NCBI GenBank assembly: GCA_013397435.1
Contig: VZRG01000362.1
Location: 499,890 to 563,889 of the forward strand
Direction of reading: 5' to 3'
Length of the DNA: 64,000 bases
Source of the DNA: Erythrocercus mccallii
Lineage: Eukaryota > Chordata > Aves > Passeriformes > Dicruridae
The translations under genes and the position numbers were made by a program. This document shows, piece after piece, positions 26,492 through 39,162 of this stretch (the stretch's first letter is position 1; the number at the start of each line of letters is the position of its first letter). Below the pieces are notes generated by a model. It was not told the origin of the DNA and made no database searches. It saw only the letters and a program-made list of their open reading frames with translations.

Positions 26492-26740
26492 GTGAGTGCT
26501 GCCTGTCCTCCCCCTCCCTCTTCTTTACTCCCCTTCTCTCTTCTCTACTCCCCTTCCGTCTCCTTCCCTCCCTTCTTCTCCTTCTGGGGCCTCCCTGTGC
26601 CGTGGCGGAGCCGGGCAGCGGGGATGGGGGGCAGCGCTTGCGGAGGGCCGCGCTGCCCCGCCGGCAGCGGGGCCGGGTCAGCGGCGCAGCCCCGAGGCGG
26701 CTCCTTTGATCTGAAACCGGAGGACACAGAAATTACAGAC

Positions 26741-27250
26741 TCACAGAATTACCGAAATCGCAGCATCACATTCTGTAATCACAGAAGCACAGAGTGGGTG
26801 AGGTTGGACGGAATCAATCCGGTCCCACCTCCCTGCTCAGGCAGGGCCACCTCAGAACACATGGGACAGGTTCTGGGATCTCTCCAGTGAGTGAGACTCC
26901 ACACCCTCTCCGGGCAGTCTGTTCCAGCGCTGACACCCTCACAGTAAAGTTCTTCTTCGTGTTCAGGTGGAACTTGCTGTGCATCACTCCCTGCCCGTTG
27001 CTCCGGTGCCGTTGCTGGGCCCTGCAGCAGAGCCTGGGCCCTGCTCAGACCCTCCCTGCACCAGGGACACCCAGGCCTGAGGGTCGCTCTCAGCTGGGGC
27101 TCCTCTCCAGGCTGAACAGCCCCAGCTCCCTCAGCCTTTCCTGGGCACAGGGATGCTCCAGTCCCTTCAGCATCTTTGCTGCCCTTCACCGGATCCTCTC
27201 CAGTAGCTCCGTCTCTCTTGTCCCGAGGAGCCCAGAGCGGGACACGCGGG
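26741..27250 (-). repeat. CR1 LINE fragment, about 500 bp
   Basis: A minus-oriented CR1 stretch: TCACAGAATTACCG, then CCAGGCTGAACAGCCCC, CTCAGCCTTTCCTGGGC and CAGCATCTTTGCTGCCC. These are typical of the CR1 ORF2-3' region. It carries a chance open frame of about 190 codons that should not be annotated as a gene. Confidence 0.85.
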
Positions 27251-28244
27251 TTTTTGGGAGGTTTCCCGTGGCCGTGTCGCTTCCCACTCTGGAGGTGGGT
27301 GGAGGAGAAGGCGCGGGAACGACCGGGAGTGTTCGGGGTTGGTGACAGGTCACGGGCGGCCACCGACGCTGTGCTTCACTCCCCCTTCCCACGATCAAAA
27401 CTCCTTCAGGAGCCCCGGGAAGGGCTTGATTGGAGTTTGGAATCCTTTCCGCTTTAATTTATTTGCTATGAAAAAGATGGAACAGAGAACACCCCCTTTT
27501 TTTCCCCCTGGGTTCCTTAGAAGAAGGTGGGATGCCTACATTTGCTCACAGTAATTTTATTCTCTTACTGCATACATGTCCTCATGGATATTTTATTCTC
27601 TTGTAATTGCTGCAGGATTAGTTCTGACTATGTGTGTGAAACTGCTGGGTGTACTCTATGAACTACTTTCTTTAGCAGCATTATTTAGGCAGAATATTTC
27701 ATCCTGGCACGTTCTTTGGCAGCAGACTTAGCTCAGTGCTGTGACCACTGTTCAGTGCAGCAGTTGTGCCTGGGTAGAGAATGAGTATTCAGTGCTCTGC
27801 TCCCGGTTGTGTGAAGCTGGAGGAGGTGTGGTTGTGTCAGCAGAGCTCGGGTTACACCCGGTGTGATCAGCCCATCCTCGGTGTGTGAAACACGACCCAG
27901 GCTGCTCAGTTTCTGATCATTAGAATTGCATTTTCTGGTTTGCAGGAGTGACACAGCAAGGATCAGATGTGTCATTCCCCCCTGAGAAGGAGAGCTACTG
28001 CCTGTGTAGCTCTAAAAAATACCACATAAAATCACCGAGGGGTTTGAGCATACAAATGGGAGCTTTGGAGTAGTGCTTAAATTGTGGTGACTTCCCTACA
28101 CTGGTGTAAAGAAAAGGATGAGTGTTCTCGTGATAAATCAATGAGATAGAGAAAGGAAGTTTTATGCAGTTGGTCCCTAACCTGTTTATGAAATTTTATG
28201 TCATTTTCTTTCAAAATTAAATGCTTTTTAAAAGCAATCAGTGC

Positions 28245-28655
28245 AATCAAGTAAGGCTGACAGAATTGAGGTTGTTCAGCCTGAAGTAGAGAAGGCTTTG
28301 GGGTGACCTAATTGTGGCCTTTCAGTGCAGGAAAGAACACAAAAGAAAGATGGAGAGAGACTATTTACAAGAGCCTGGAGTGACAGGACAAGGGGAAATG
28401 GCTTTCAATGGACAGAGAGCAGAATTAGATGGGATATTAGGAAGAAATTCCTCCCTCTGAGGGTGGGCAGGCCCTGGCCCAGGGTGCCCAGAGCAGCTGT
28501 GGCTGCCCCTGGATCCCTGGCAGTGCCCAAGGCCAGGTTGGACACTGGGGCTGGAGCAGCCTGGGACAGTGGAAGCTGTCCCTGCCATGGCAGGGGTGCC
28601 ACTGGATGGGATTTAAAGTCCCTTCCAATCCAAACTGTTCCATGATTCTATGAAA
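28245..28655 (+). repeat. CR1 LINE 3' fragment, about 410 bp
   Basis: Plus-oriented CR1 with the characteristic order GAGGTTGTTCAGCCTG, AGATGGGATATTAGGAAGAA, GGTGCCCAGAGCAGCTG, CCATGATTCTATGAA. The end carries the ATTCTATGA-type CR1 terminus, so the 3' end looks complete. Confidence 0.9.
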
Positions 28656-28887
28656 TAAGTTTTAGTGCTTTACCCAAAGGCACGCACAGATTCTCCTCTG
28701 CTAACACAAACCTTTGATGTTGTTTTGAATGATTTAATTTTAAATTGTTATTTCTTATTCTAATTCATGGAAACTTGGCTTGGTCAGGACTCTATGTTAC
28801 ATTGTCCCGCTTTTGTCTTCATTTATTTAATATTAGAGATATCTTTAATATTATAAATCATATACTGATGTCTTTGTTTTATTGCAG

Positions 28888-28953
28888 GAGACACCAACAA
28901 ATGGAACGCAAATTAACTTAAGCCTACAGGAGGCTGGTGACACCTGGAAGAGG
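28888..28953 (+). other. IKZF5: Candidate IKZF5 5' UTR exon
   Basis: A 66-nt stretch with a good acceptor (TTTTATTGCAG|GAGACACC) and a consensus donor (AGAGG|GTAGGT), between non-coding exon 1 and the first coding exon. It carries no long frame. This is a splice-site prediction only. Confidence 0.4.
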
Positions 28954-29810
28954 GTAGGTAGATAGATACATAAAGATTTCTTCCAAACTAACTTAATGGT
29001 GATGATCAGTGCTGGGAGTTGAGCACAGTCAGGTAAGATGTGAAAGAATATCTTCATCTGGATGCCAGAAATGAACAAACATCTGTAAGTAGCTTTGGAT
29101 ACACAGGAGGAGATATTTAAATGTGGTCTGGAACTCTGAACTTGAGTTTCTGTTGGTCACCTAAGTACCTATTAAAAATAAAGAATATTCTTATTGAAAT
29201 GGTAGCATTGTAAATTCCTTCTGATTATAATCTGCAGAAATATTGTGACAGACTTGTTCTTCTCCTTCCAAATGTATCCCAAGCTCTGTCTTCCCAAATT
29301 CATTGTGAATTGAGACTTGATAGAGGTTTGTTATTTACCCTCCCCAAAACAAGCCTGACCACTGATTTCTGGGGAATATTTTAATCATTTTAGTGTAAAA
29401 TAATGGACTGGATTAAGACTTTTACTTAGGATAGGAAAGTAATATTTTGGGAGAAGCGTGAATCAGTGCTTTGTCTAAGGTTTGTTTCCAGCTTTGCTAA
29501 TCACCAACATTCAGTTGTTTCCCAGCACTGCAGTTCCAGAACTGACTGATCCAAATCTGTTGTTTTTTGGAGCCAGATGTTTAATGGGAAACCGTCAGTG
29601 AGTCAGAAGTGTCCTTCAGGTGACATCCAGGAAGCAGATGATGAAGTCTTTGAAAAACTTGTACTGAAAGTGTGATTGTTCTAATAAAATTCAGAGCAGC
29701 AGAGTGTTAGAGCCCAGCCTTTCAAACACAAATATTTTTCAGGTTTCTTTCTTTAACTCTTGGGAGTTGGGAAGAGTAATGGACTCACATTTCCTTTTTA
29801 TTCCTTCTAG

Positions 29811-29903
29811 GGAAAGTTGAGAAGCTGTGCTCTGTGCTTTTTATCTGACGTGTTGGGGTACATTTTGGAGCATGTTTGCTACTTAGCAGGGAACTAAATT
29901 CAG
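29811..29903 (+). other. IKZF5: Candidate IKZF5 5' UTR exon
   Basis: A 93-nt stretch between TTCCTTCTAG and CAG|GTATGA, with a pyrimidine-rich acceptor and no protein homology. It could be an alternative or additional leader exon. This is a splice-site prediction only. Confidence 0.4.
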
Positions 29904-30243
29904 GTATGATCCATTTCTTTATTTTTAAAGGCAGGTTAATTTTTATTGTGATGTATTTTTTAATTTTTTAATTTTATTTATTATTTTATTATCATGTCAT
30001 TTATCTGTTGCTGAAAGCGATTTCCCCATAAATTTTATTTGGTGATCTTCAATGAGTTAAAAATTCAAAAACCAATATTCTTATGGTTGTCGGTTTGTTC
30101 TTTGACTCATGCTGTGTGATAAATGTATTTCGTCACTTTGAAAAATCCAACCCAAAACCTGAACTTGTTTTTATGAGTGCAGCCAAATTCAACAACACTT
30201 GTGTTCTGAAAACATTTTCCCTTCTAGGCACGAGAGGTTGTAA

Positions 30244-30294
30244 ATGAAAGAGTCAATATGGGGGAAAAGAAGGCAGAACCGTTGGATTTTGTGA
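30244..30294 (+). other. Overlapping upstream reading frame at the IKZF5 start
   Basis: An ATG at 30244 opens a 16-codon frame ending TGA at 30292-30294. It overlaps the main IKZF5 start (30258) in another frame. Its context is weak (T at -3, A at +4), while the main ATG has A at -3 and G at +4. Leaky scanning would be needed. Confidence 0.6.
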
Positions 30295-33200
30295 AAGATT
30301 TTCAGGAATATCTGACCCAGCAGACTCACCATGTCAATATGATTTCTGGATCAGTTACTGGTGACAAGGAAGTAGAGACTCTCCAGGGAGGTAAGCTGAT
30401 TCCAGGACCATAAATCTGATTTTTTTGAGAGTGATTTCAGTGTTCACAGTCCAGGTAATGCTGCAGCTGTATGGAAGCAGTTCTGATAGTCATTTTCGTG
30501 TCACAAAGGATGGGTATCTATCTTTGTTTAAATCAGGGCATGTTTTTATAATTCTCTATATTTAAAGAGCAAGGGCAGAGAGAAGCAAAAGCTGTTTGGC
30601 ATTTGCTCACAGTGTGACAGATGGTGTCCCACAGGTTGTTCATTAAAATCTGTGTTGCATTGTTCACAGCTGGGACAGAAGGTGATCAGAATGGTCTGGA
30701 TCATCCTTCTGTTGAAGTTTCACTGGATGAAAACTCAGGAATGTTGGTGGATGGGTTTGAAAGGACCTTTGATGGAAAGTTGAAGTGTCGGTACTGCAAC
30801 TACGCCAGCAAAGGAACAGCACGGCTCATAGAGCACATCAGGATTCACACAGGTATGGGATGTTCTGCTCTGCTTGCCTGGGAACCCTTGGGATATTCAC
30901 TCAGTGTTGGGATTTGCATGTCAGCAGTTGGCAAATTCAAGCAGTGTGAGAATTCTTAACAATAGCTGGGCATTGGTGGGTTTTTATAGTTATTTTTGTA
31001 AAGGTGTGCCATTACCTAGTTAAACTGTGCAAATTCCTACTGACATTTATTATTGTAACTAAATGGGAGTAAAGTTTAGCATGAAGGTTTCAATGTTAAT
31101 TGAAGGGCCCTAAAAATATCTTTTAGTTTTTCTGTGCTGATGAGAAAAGTGACAAATGTCCCTATTCCTACACAGAGATTTTACATAGGGCCTTTTCTTC
31201 CTCTGCTGCTTAGCCATGAAAATATTCGTGTTCTGCACGTTCTAGATGTGGAAGTACAAAGCATAGTAATAAGAATAAAGTTATTGGTAGGCTATTCAAG
31301 TGTGAGGACATACCATCAAGTAAGTGACTGGTATCAGTAAGGAACAGAAAAATTATCAACTGTGGCTTGTTAAGGAGCATTTGCCACTGTTGGATGTATA
31401 AACCTGAAAAGCAAAACTATCATAAAGGTTAGAGTATCCTAAACTGTTCTGAAAGCTCCAACTTCATGGCAAATGAGAGAAAACAAAAAAATAGGTGCTT
31501 GTGAAGTCTGTCAAGTGTATCACACCAATATAGAAGACTTCAAGGTGTTAAGCAGAGCAGAAAAAAATTGTGTCCTGCAAAGAATGAAAGTTTTTTCAGG
31601 TTTCCAGTCTGGTATGGACTGTCCCAAATCTTCCAAGTGTCTCTTTTCAGTGGCCTTGGGTAGGTGATGTTTGGGACTCACCCATTGTAATTGGGATGTA
31701 ATTGTAGCTCTCCTCAGGTAGAGTTAGTCAGATTCTCACTTTGCTGGGATCCGTTCCTTCCACACAGTAACTCCCTGGGTGGATTTTGGGGAAGGTGGGG
31801 CTCCTTGCGCTGGCCCTGCAGTGTTGGCTTGTTTCAACAGGGCATAATGGGGTAGGAAATGGCAACCAAGCAGAAACCAGAGAGTTCTGAGGTTCAGATT
31901 CTGAAAACCTGGTAAATTCTTCTCTTGTGTCTTCCACAACAAGAAAAGAGTTATTTTGGTTTGGTTTTCCTGGTTTGGTTTGGTTTGTTTTTTCACCCAA
32001 GGGAAGAAGATCCAAGGCCCGAGTGTTGTTTTGCTTGGATGGCTGGCAGAGGGCCAGGAGATGGATTGCTTGTGCTGTGAAGGCTCAGATGAGTCAGCAT
32101 TGAAACAGGGAAGTGGCAACTGACTCATAGCCTCAGAGCAGTGTAAATAAACGGGTACAGCATCTTGGACATCTGCCAAAGGAGTTGTGACCCAGGCATG
32201 ATCATACAACCATTATTATTATTAAGTGCAGCCTACTGCAGGATTGGCTTCATGCTGAGTCTGACAGTAGGTAATGAGTAGTAATTCACCAGCTGCATTG
32301 TTACATGTGATGCAAAACTTTTATCTCTGTGTAACCAGTTCAGAATGAAATCAGATTGGCAAATTCTGTGTGAATGCAAGGACTTTGTCAATCTTTTCAT
32401 ACCATTTTGCCAAGTCTCCAGATCTTTACCCATCACTGTGTGTATATATATGAGTACACAGAGATGCTCATGGAGAAATCATGGTTTTACTTGGTGCAAA
32501 GAAGGTACTCAGAGGTAGCACAAATATTGATTTCTTTCCTCTTGGAGAGCCAGTGATGGAGGAGGAATGAAAAAATCCATTTGGTATCCTAGACTGTGAT
32601 TCCCATCTGTGGAATGCTCATCAGTCACATGACAGGGATTTAGAAATTCAGCTGGCACTCTAGATAGGAAGAGTAAGGTGATCTTTCATTTCAGCACCTG
32701 AACACACGTCAGATCCTTCAGGCACTTCTGACGTTGCAGACCTGGATCTGTAATTCCTAGATCAGTCTATAAAGGGAAAACCAGAAGTCCTCAAGTGCTG
32801 TGTTACAAATGTGTTAGCCTGTTATTATGTTACAAAGTTTTCTGAGCATTTTTTAAAAAGTTAATGTATCTATAAATTTTATTTCATAGAAGAGCAAAGT
32901 TCTGCATATGCAAAGGAGTTGGTCTCCCTGATCACCATCCCATCTCCCATCTGGAAGAGCACCCAGCCCTCCAGGGAATACCTGGATTTTATTTTCTCTT
33001 AAAACTCTTTAGCCACAGGTTCCTTTTTCAAAGCTCAGTTCTTGAGTGGCTGCCTGTGTGGGCGGGTTATTTAGGTGGTAGTTCCAGGATGTTTAGGAGT
33101 AGAGATGTTTGAAGGTCCCAGAAGGATACCCTCCTTCAGCGTTCAAACAGAGTTATCATGAAGAACAAGTTGGATCCAGTTAAGGGCACCACACAAAAAT

Positions 33201-34862
33201 CACTGCATTCAGTCCTTGGCATTGTTGCTGCAATTCCCAGGCAGGTTGTGCATTGTGCTGATTCCACTCAGGATTTTTCCATGTGCTGATGATCCCTTGG
33301 GTGAGGCAGAGCTGTCCCAGTGTTCTCCACTCTCCCAGGATACCCAGCTGAGCTGGAGGCTGGCGGTGACTGAAGTTTGGCGAGCAGCTCACAATGTGCT
33401 CCACAAAAAGCTTTTTCCAGGCACTCCGAGGTGCTATTGATGCCTTAAGTTTTAGCTTTCATGTTTCTCAGATTCTGTGCTGCCTAGGGGTGCAGTTCTG
33501 AGCCTCATATCAAGTGTTAGTGAGCTCTCTTCATAGAGTAGGCAGACAAATCCTTTCCCAGTTGGAGAACAAGGGCAATGGTTACAAGTTTTCAGGCCCA
33601 AAAGCATAAACAACTGTAGGCTGAAGAGAGAAAAGAAGGATGAGACTTCATGAACTGAAGCTGTAATTGGACAATTAGCCCCAATATGCAAATGGATCAA
33701 AACTTATCAAAGTGTGAGACCTCGTGACCGGGCATCCATTTTGTGACCGCTTTAAGTCCACTTTGGGTGTAGCCCTGGCCAGGGTCTTGTCCTGCCCAAG
33801 GTGAATCCTTTAAGGCCTTTTAGTAAATACCTGCTTTATTCTCTAGCTCTGTCCAGTCTCTGTTCCAGGTCAGCCTTCCCTAGGCATCACCATGGGCTAA
33901 TCTGTTGTGATTTTCCAGGGGAGAAGCCGCACAGGTGCCACCTGTGTCCCTTTGCCTCGGCCTACGAGCGGCACCTGGAGGCTCACATGCGCTCGCACAC
34001 CGGCGAGAAGCCCTACAAGTGCGAGCTGTGCTCCTTCCGCTGCAGCGACCGCAGCAACCTGTCCCACCACCGCCGGCGCAAGCACAAGATGGTGCCCATC
34101 AAGGGGACCAGGTCTTCCCTGAGCAGCAAGAAGATGTGGGGGGTTCTGCAGAAGAAGACGGGCAATTTGGGGTACAGCAGAAGAGCGTTAATTAATCTGA
34201 GTCCGCCTTCCATGGTGGTGCAGAAACCAGACTACCTTAACGATTTCACCCATGAAATCCCCAATATCCAGACTGAGGCGTACGAGAGCATGACGAAAAC
34301 GACTCAGAGCGGTGGCTTGCCGAGAGATCCACAGGACCTCATGGTGGATAATCCTTTGAACCAGCTCTCCACGTTAGCGGGACAGTTGTCCAGCTTGCCA
34401 CCTGAAAACCAAAATCCAGCCTCTCCTGACGTTGTTTCCTGTCAAGACGAAAAGCCTTTCATGATACAGCAGCCTGCTGCACCTGCAGTAGTTTCAGCTG
34501 TGTCAGCAAATATTCCTCAGAATTCCTCTCCGACCAGCCCCGATTCCCGGCCCACACACAACCAGAGGAACTATAGTCCCGTGGCAGGGCCCAGCAGTGA
34601 CCGCAGTGCCCACACCAGCACGCCCAGCATCAGCAACAGTCAGCCGAGCACTCCAGCTCCAACCCTGCCAGTGCAGGACCCTCAGCTCCTGCACCACTGC
34701 CCACACTGTGACATGTACTTTGCAGACAATATCCTTTACACCATCCACATGGGATGCCATGGATTTGAAAATCCTTTCCAGTGTAACATTTGCGGGTGTA
34801 AGTGTAAAAACAAGTACGACTTCGCTTGCCATTTTGCAAGAGGCCAACATAATCAACATTGA
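30258..34862 (+). CDS. IKZF5: Zinc finger protein Pegasus (Ikaros family member 5)
   Basis: This is a nuclear Ikaros-family DNA-binding repressor that can pair with other Ikaros proteins through its C-terminal fingers. Coding exons: 30258-30390, 30670-30852, 33919-34862. They total 1260 nt, 419 codons plus stop, the length I recall for human, and the sequence is close to human throughout. It starts MGEKKAEPLDFVKDFQEYL. Three N-terminal C2H2 fingers are visible: CRYC...HIRIH, spanning the exon 2 end; CHLCPFASAYERH...H; and CELCSFRCSDRSN...H. A Ser/Pro/Thr-rich linker follows. Two C-terminal dimerisation fingers (CPHCDMYFADN...H and CNICGCKCKNKYDFACH) lead to the terminal NQH. Each linker HTGEKP is intact. 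The last acceptor lies 29 nt after a solo LTR. The start ATG has A at -3 and G at +4, with an overlapping upstream frame beginning 14 nt earlier. Confidence 0.97.
30853..33437 (+). other. IKZF5 intron, no further exon seen
   Basis: This long intron lies between the exon encoding finger 1 and the main exon. Apart from a short GGTTT-rich tract near 31955-31992 and the LTR at its end, no repeat family or conserved coding segment was recognised. Confidence 0.55.
33438..33889 (+). mobile_element. Solo LTR of an endogenous retrovirus-like element
   Basis: A 452-bp element bounded by perfect 8-bp inverted termini, TGATGCCT at 33438-33445 and AGGCATCA at 33882-33889, with the TG...CA ends expected of an LTR. 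No internal gag/pol/env reading frame is present, so it is a solo LTR. The right half has a repeat/polyadenylation-like zone around GTAAATACCTGCTTTATT. The flanks (CTAT and CCAT) match in only 3 of 4 bases, so a target-site duplication is not clear. The family is not named; the style resembles songbird ERV LTRs. Confidence 0.75.
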
Positions 34863-37800
34863 CTGAGAACATGCTTTCGTTTAGTTTTTTAACATATTAC
34901 AGTCTATTTTTCATACTTGCTGATGGAAAGCTTGCACATTCCCATAAGGAACCTTCACATGAATCAATTCGACAAAGGAGGCAAATTGATTTCCGTGTTC
35001 TTGTAAAACTTGCCAGGGAAATTTTGTATCAGATTCAGTTGCTGTTTTATATGTAGCCTTTCAAGAAAAGCCAAGAGTGCTGTAAGGGTTGGAATGCATT
35101 TACGTGCTGTGGTTGCTAAATTTAAGTTGCTTGCCCTTAATCCCAATAAACATTCTGCAAGTGGAGAAGCAGAGCGTGTGTCCTGAACCATAGGATGTAA
35201 TTCCCAGATTGTTTACTAGGCAAGACAAGATATATTATCCATAAAATACGAGAGGCCAATGCAATGACACATCATGTAGCTGTCTGTCACATCACGTAGA
35301 AGGAATGGCTTCGTGGTGACAGAGAGCTGGGTTAGATGGGATGTTGGGAAGGAATTGTTCCCTGGGAGGGTGGGGAGGCCCTGGCAGAGGGTGCCCAGAG
35401 GAGCTGTGGGTGCCCCTGGATCCCTGGCAGTGTCCAAGGGCAGATTGGACAGGGCTTGGGATAGTGGAAGGTGTCCCTTCTTTAAGGCCCCTTCCAACCC
35501 CAACCATTCTATGACTTTGGAGAAATCCTTAAAAACCTGGCTGCTCAAAGAAAAGCAATTTTCACATGCAAATTCAATTTGATGTAAAAATTGCTTTAAT
35601 CTGATGAAGGTTAATAATAAGTTTTTGTTTAGTATAGTCTAAACTCTTCATGCTAGGACTTAAACACTAATTTAACCATTAGCACAAAACTAGAAGATAA
35701 CAGGTTATTGTGAATAAAACTATGGTAGGAAAAAAACGAGCTAAAAGCCTGCCATTCATGAGTTGTAGAAACAAAAAAGGAAGGTACCTTATTTTACCTA
35801 CACTCTACAAAATTTTACATGTCACTGTTTTTCAGAGGAGGCAATTTTCAGAGACATAATGAAGAGCCTGTAGAACTAATATATATTCTGTGAGATTTCT
35901 AACTGCCTTAAAAACTAAGTTGTACAGATATTTGAAATTTGCACAATTAGACTTCTGTCCTGCTGATAGAAGTTCTAGTAGAAACAAACAAGAAGTTTAC
36001 AAACTAAAACTCCTTTGTTCAGTTTTATGTTGGGCTAGGCTACAACTGAGAGGTTGCCTGTATTCTTGAGAGTTGTATAATCCAGCTGATTGTAAATTTT
36101 GACTTGGAAGCCTGGTTTGTCACCTCTCCCAGGTTTGATGTCCTTTGGGTGTGCTGGGAATAAAGGGAAGGACCTCTGGCTTTTTCTGGGCTCCATGCAG
36201 GATGCAAAGGAAAACTGGCTGATTACACTGAGGTTGTTTATAGGAATTGTAGATGGCAAATGGTCACTGAAGTTGCTTATTTTGTTTCATAGTGTACAGT
36301 CATCTTTAGAAGCCCTCAGGCTAAAGGACAGGCACTTTAACATAAACCTGAATAAAACAATATTAATAATAACTTTATGTGCTAGATAAGAATTTGAGAC
36401 ATTAAAAATAAAGGAAGAACTGTTACTTTTCCCATATTTAGACATGCACTTTTACCTTGGTTTGTCCTACTTGAGACAAATTAAAGCTTCCCTTATATAT
36501 TCTCCTTTTCCTATCAACAAACGGTGTTTTGTTAAAAACTAGATTTTATTTACGTTCCACAAGTCAGAGGTTGGAATCTGAAGAGCAAATGTTTGGCTTA
36601 TTCAAATTTATATTGTTATGGGAGCTAAAACATCCTGAAACCACTGGAAAAACTTCCAGTGATCAGAATGAGATCAATGCAGGAAAAATACCTGTGTAAG
36701 AATTTTAGCTGTAGATGTAATTTTGACTTAATTAAATAGAAATTTGGATACTAGACATGTTTCAGTCTACCTGACTGACCTACTGTTGAATTTCTGTGCT
36801 TGAGGAACTGAGTTCTTGGCTGTGCAGTCCTTGTAATAATGAGGTCAGAAATCTGCCACTGAAGTGGTTCCAGTGTAGTGAAGATGAACAATAACACTGT
36901 CACTCCTAAAAATTGTTTTGTTTTCAGGCCTGGTTCAGAATTCGTTTTGCTGGATTTGTAAGATAATGTAATTTCCATTTTTCATAATGACACTCTGTAA
37001 TTCCAAAATATTTAATTGTTGCTTTATGCTTCTTAGATTTATTTTATAAGTAAAACTGCAAGTCTGTGTGTGTAAACATCCTTTATTTTAAAGAGTAAAA
37101 GCTGATTGAACTGGAATCCAGTTAGAAGTTACTGCTTCTGGACAGGTTTTGGAATCAAATTTTTTTCCAGTCAAAGATGATAGAAATGGTGGCTCTCTTT
37201 GGATCACACATTGGACAAGTCTACAATTTAAATTTGGCTCAAATACAGTGTTAGGATTAAGAGACATTCCTCTGGAAGACTTTACAGTTAGTAATTTATG
37301 GAAGTGGTTTTTGATAGATGATGCAATCTCCTATTCCTAAGTTCTGGCATTTCCAAGGAAGCTTGTGGAATGGTGAGTACTGAGTGATCACAGCATCCAG
37401 CTTCTCCTTGGTTTGTGGTTTTGTCCTTCCTGCTAGCGTAGGGAGAGTAATTTCCACGTGCACAGATGTGGTTTCTGACCCACTGGGGCTCCTCTTGGCA
37501 GTGTTAACATTGTTAGAGGCTTTTCTTTGTCTCATGATTTGGTGATTTAGAGAAATCCTGACTCCTGAACCACGATGGCCTTGAACAAAAGTAAGGATAG
37601 GTCACTATTGGAGGAGTTGGGAGCAGGAGGAAGCCTGCAGGATCTCATGGAAAAGGGGCCCTTGTTCAGGAGGACATCCTACTGTGGGGAATGTATGTTC
37701 TTAATAACAGAACTCAAAAAAAATCTAAAAAAATCTATCCCCAAGCCTTGCACATCATCCTGCTGCTGCCTGGATACCATTGGTTCTGCTCTTGAGGAAC

Positions 37801-39162
37801 TAAGCGAAAGATTAGTTGGGACAGCTAGGAACAGTTGAGGAATTAAAAAACTCTTCTCCCTTTTTTCCTTGGGCAAACTCCTCATTGCAGGTGGGTTCTG
37901 GGGCAGCAGCAGCAGCAGCTTTGGTGCTTATCCCTTGGCTCTGCACCCAGATCCCTGCGGTGGATCCCTGTGTTCTTCCAGGACTAGGATTGTTCCTGTT
38001 CCATGATCACGCTCTGTGTTCAGTTGTGCCAAACAATGCCCTGACATCATTGTTCCCTTCTGTCAGCTGAGCAGCTTTGGAAGGTGTGTTTTCCTATTTT
38101 TCATTATTTATACACACTATTGACTATCATTTAAAGACCAGAGTTGGTACTGGCAAATTCTTTCCAAGTATGATCCCTTGCACAAGCAGGTCTTGCCCAG
38201 AGTCAGTGAGGGAGACTTGTCCAGGATTCTGGGATTGAGTCCTTAGTTAAAAGAACTTTTCATATTGAGTCCTCCATTTGCTACTCTGCACTTGTTTATA
38301 TTTGGTGTTTTTTAAACCCAAATCCTTATAAGGTACTGGGTGATTAGCATTTTAACTGTTATTAATGGAAATTTGGGAAGGAGATGGAATTTTTCCATAG
38401 CTTGGTTCTGTTAAGTTGTTGCAAATGTAGTTGCAAAACATGAACTTGGTGGGGGTTTTGTTTTTATTGTCATAGTTTATTTTATGGCTTTGTGGACATT
38501 TCTAACATGCACTATTTATAGCACTCAATACACATTTACTGTTTTGAGACTGAATATTCCAATGAACATTCGAATATTTGAACATTATCTTCATTATCTG
38601 AGTTTAATACTTCAACTGTGAAGGAGGCAATAGGAAAAATGGTTGTTTTTTCACAGACACGTGTTTAGATGAAGAGGATTTAGACCTAAAATGTTGATTG
38701 GCATTTTAATATAAAACCCAGTGCTGGGAGACATTTTTCAGCAGTGTTTTCCAGCCAAATAATCCGTTACTGTTCGTTTTGTTCCAGAATATTTTGGGGG
38801 TTTGCTTTTTGTTTGTTTTTGACAAAGGGAATGTAATTTAGAAGTCTTCACTGGCAAGTTTTCTACTAATTTTAAGCTTCTTTGAAAATCTACAGCAAAT
38901 GGATGTTCTGCTGCAGGAAATCTCTCTCCTGCTAAAGAGTTTTTCATTGAGCAATCTTTGTGTATGTGCTTCTAAGTACCTACTTTGTTAATAATATGTA
39001 TTTCAGTGTAAAGAGCAGATTTTATGCAAAAATGAAACCTGTTAGAGTTGTAAAATAAATTTTAATGTTAGTGAACGTTTTTGAGATTATAAGGTTAATT
39101 CTGAAATAACTATCTCGTGTAGTTCATGTTGTGAAGCTTTGCTTTTGTAAGATATGAATAAA
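34863..39162 (+). other. IKZF5: IKZF5 3' UTR and intergenic space to PSTK
   Basis: Non-coding DNA between the IKZF5 stop and the convergent PSTK stop. Plus-strand AATAAA hexamers occur at 35145-35150 (282 nt after the stop), 39054-39059 and 39157-39162 among others, so short and long 3' UTRs are both possible. One CR1 copy lies at 35298-35518. No other gene was seen. Confidence 0.5.
35298..35518 (+). repeat. CR1 LINE 3' fragment
   Basis: Plus-oriented CR1: GGTTAGATGGGATGTTGGGA, then GGGTGCCCAGAGGAGCTG, then CCATTCTATGAC at the 3' end. It lies just after the first AATAAA of the IKZF5 3' region. Confidence 0.88.

Larger units (their letters stand above)
25788..26500. promoter_or_regulatory. 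CpG island and bidirectional promoter of ACADSB/IKZF5
   Basis: GC- and CpG-rich DNA lies between the ACADSB start codon (minus, 26269) and IKZF5 exon 1 (plus, ending 26491). The 180-bp core at 26270-26450 carries two perfect CRE palindromes TGACGTCA, a related TGACATCAC, the palindrome TCTCGCGAGA, GGGCC repeats and YY1-type motifs near each start. No TATA box is evident. The head-to-head gene pair matches the human arrangement. A shared promoter is inferred from layout and motifs. Confidence 0.85.
26492..28887 (+). other. IKZF5 intron 1
   Basis: This interval lies between the exon 1 donor and the next candidate leader exon. It is mostly occupied by two CR1 copies in opposite orientation (26741-27250 minus, 28245-28655 plus). 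No coding exon was seen. Confidence 0.65.

Noticed and set aside
26779..27363. 194-codon frame on minus and 183-codon frame on plus
   Set aside because: Both lie mostly in a CR1 fragment and have no recognisable protein family.
33801..33918. Reading frame extending upstream of the IKZF5 main exon into the LTR
   Set aside because: It lacks an ATG, and the exon joins cleanly to the previous exon at 33919.
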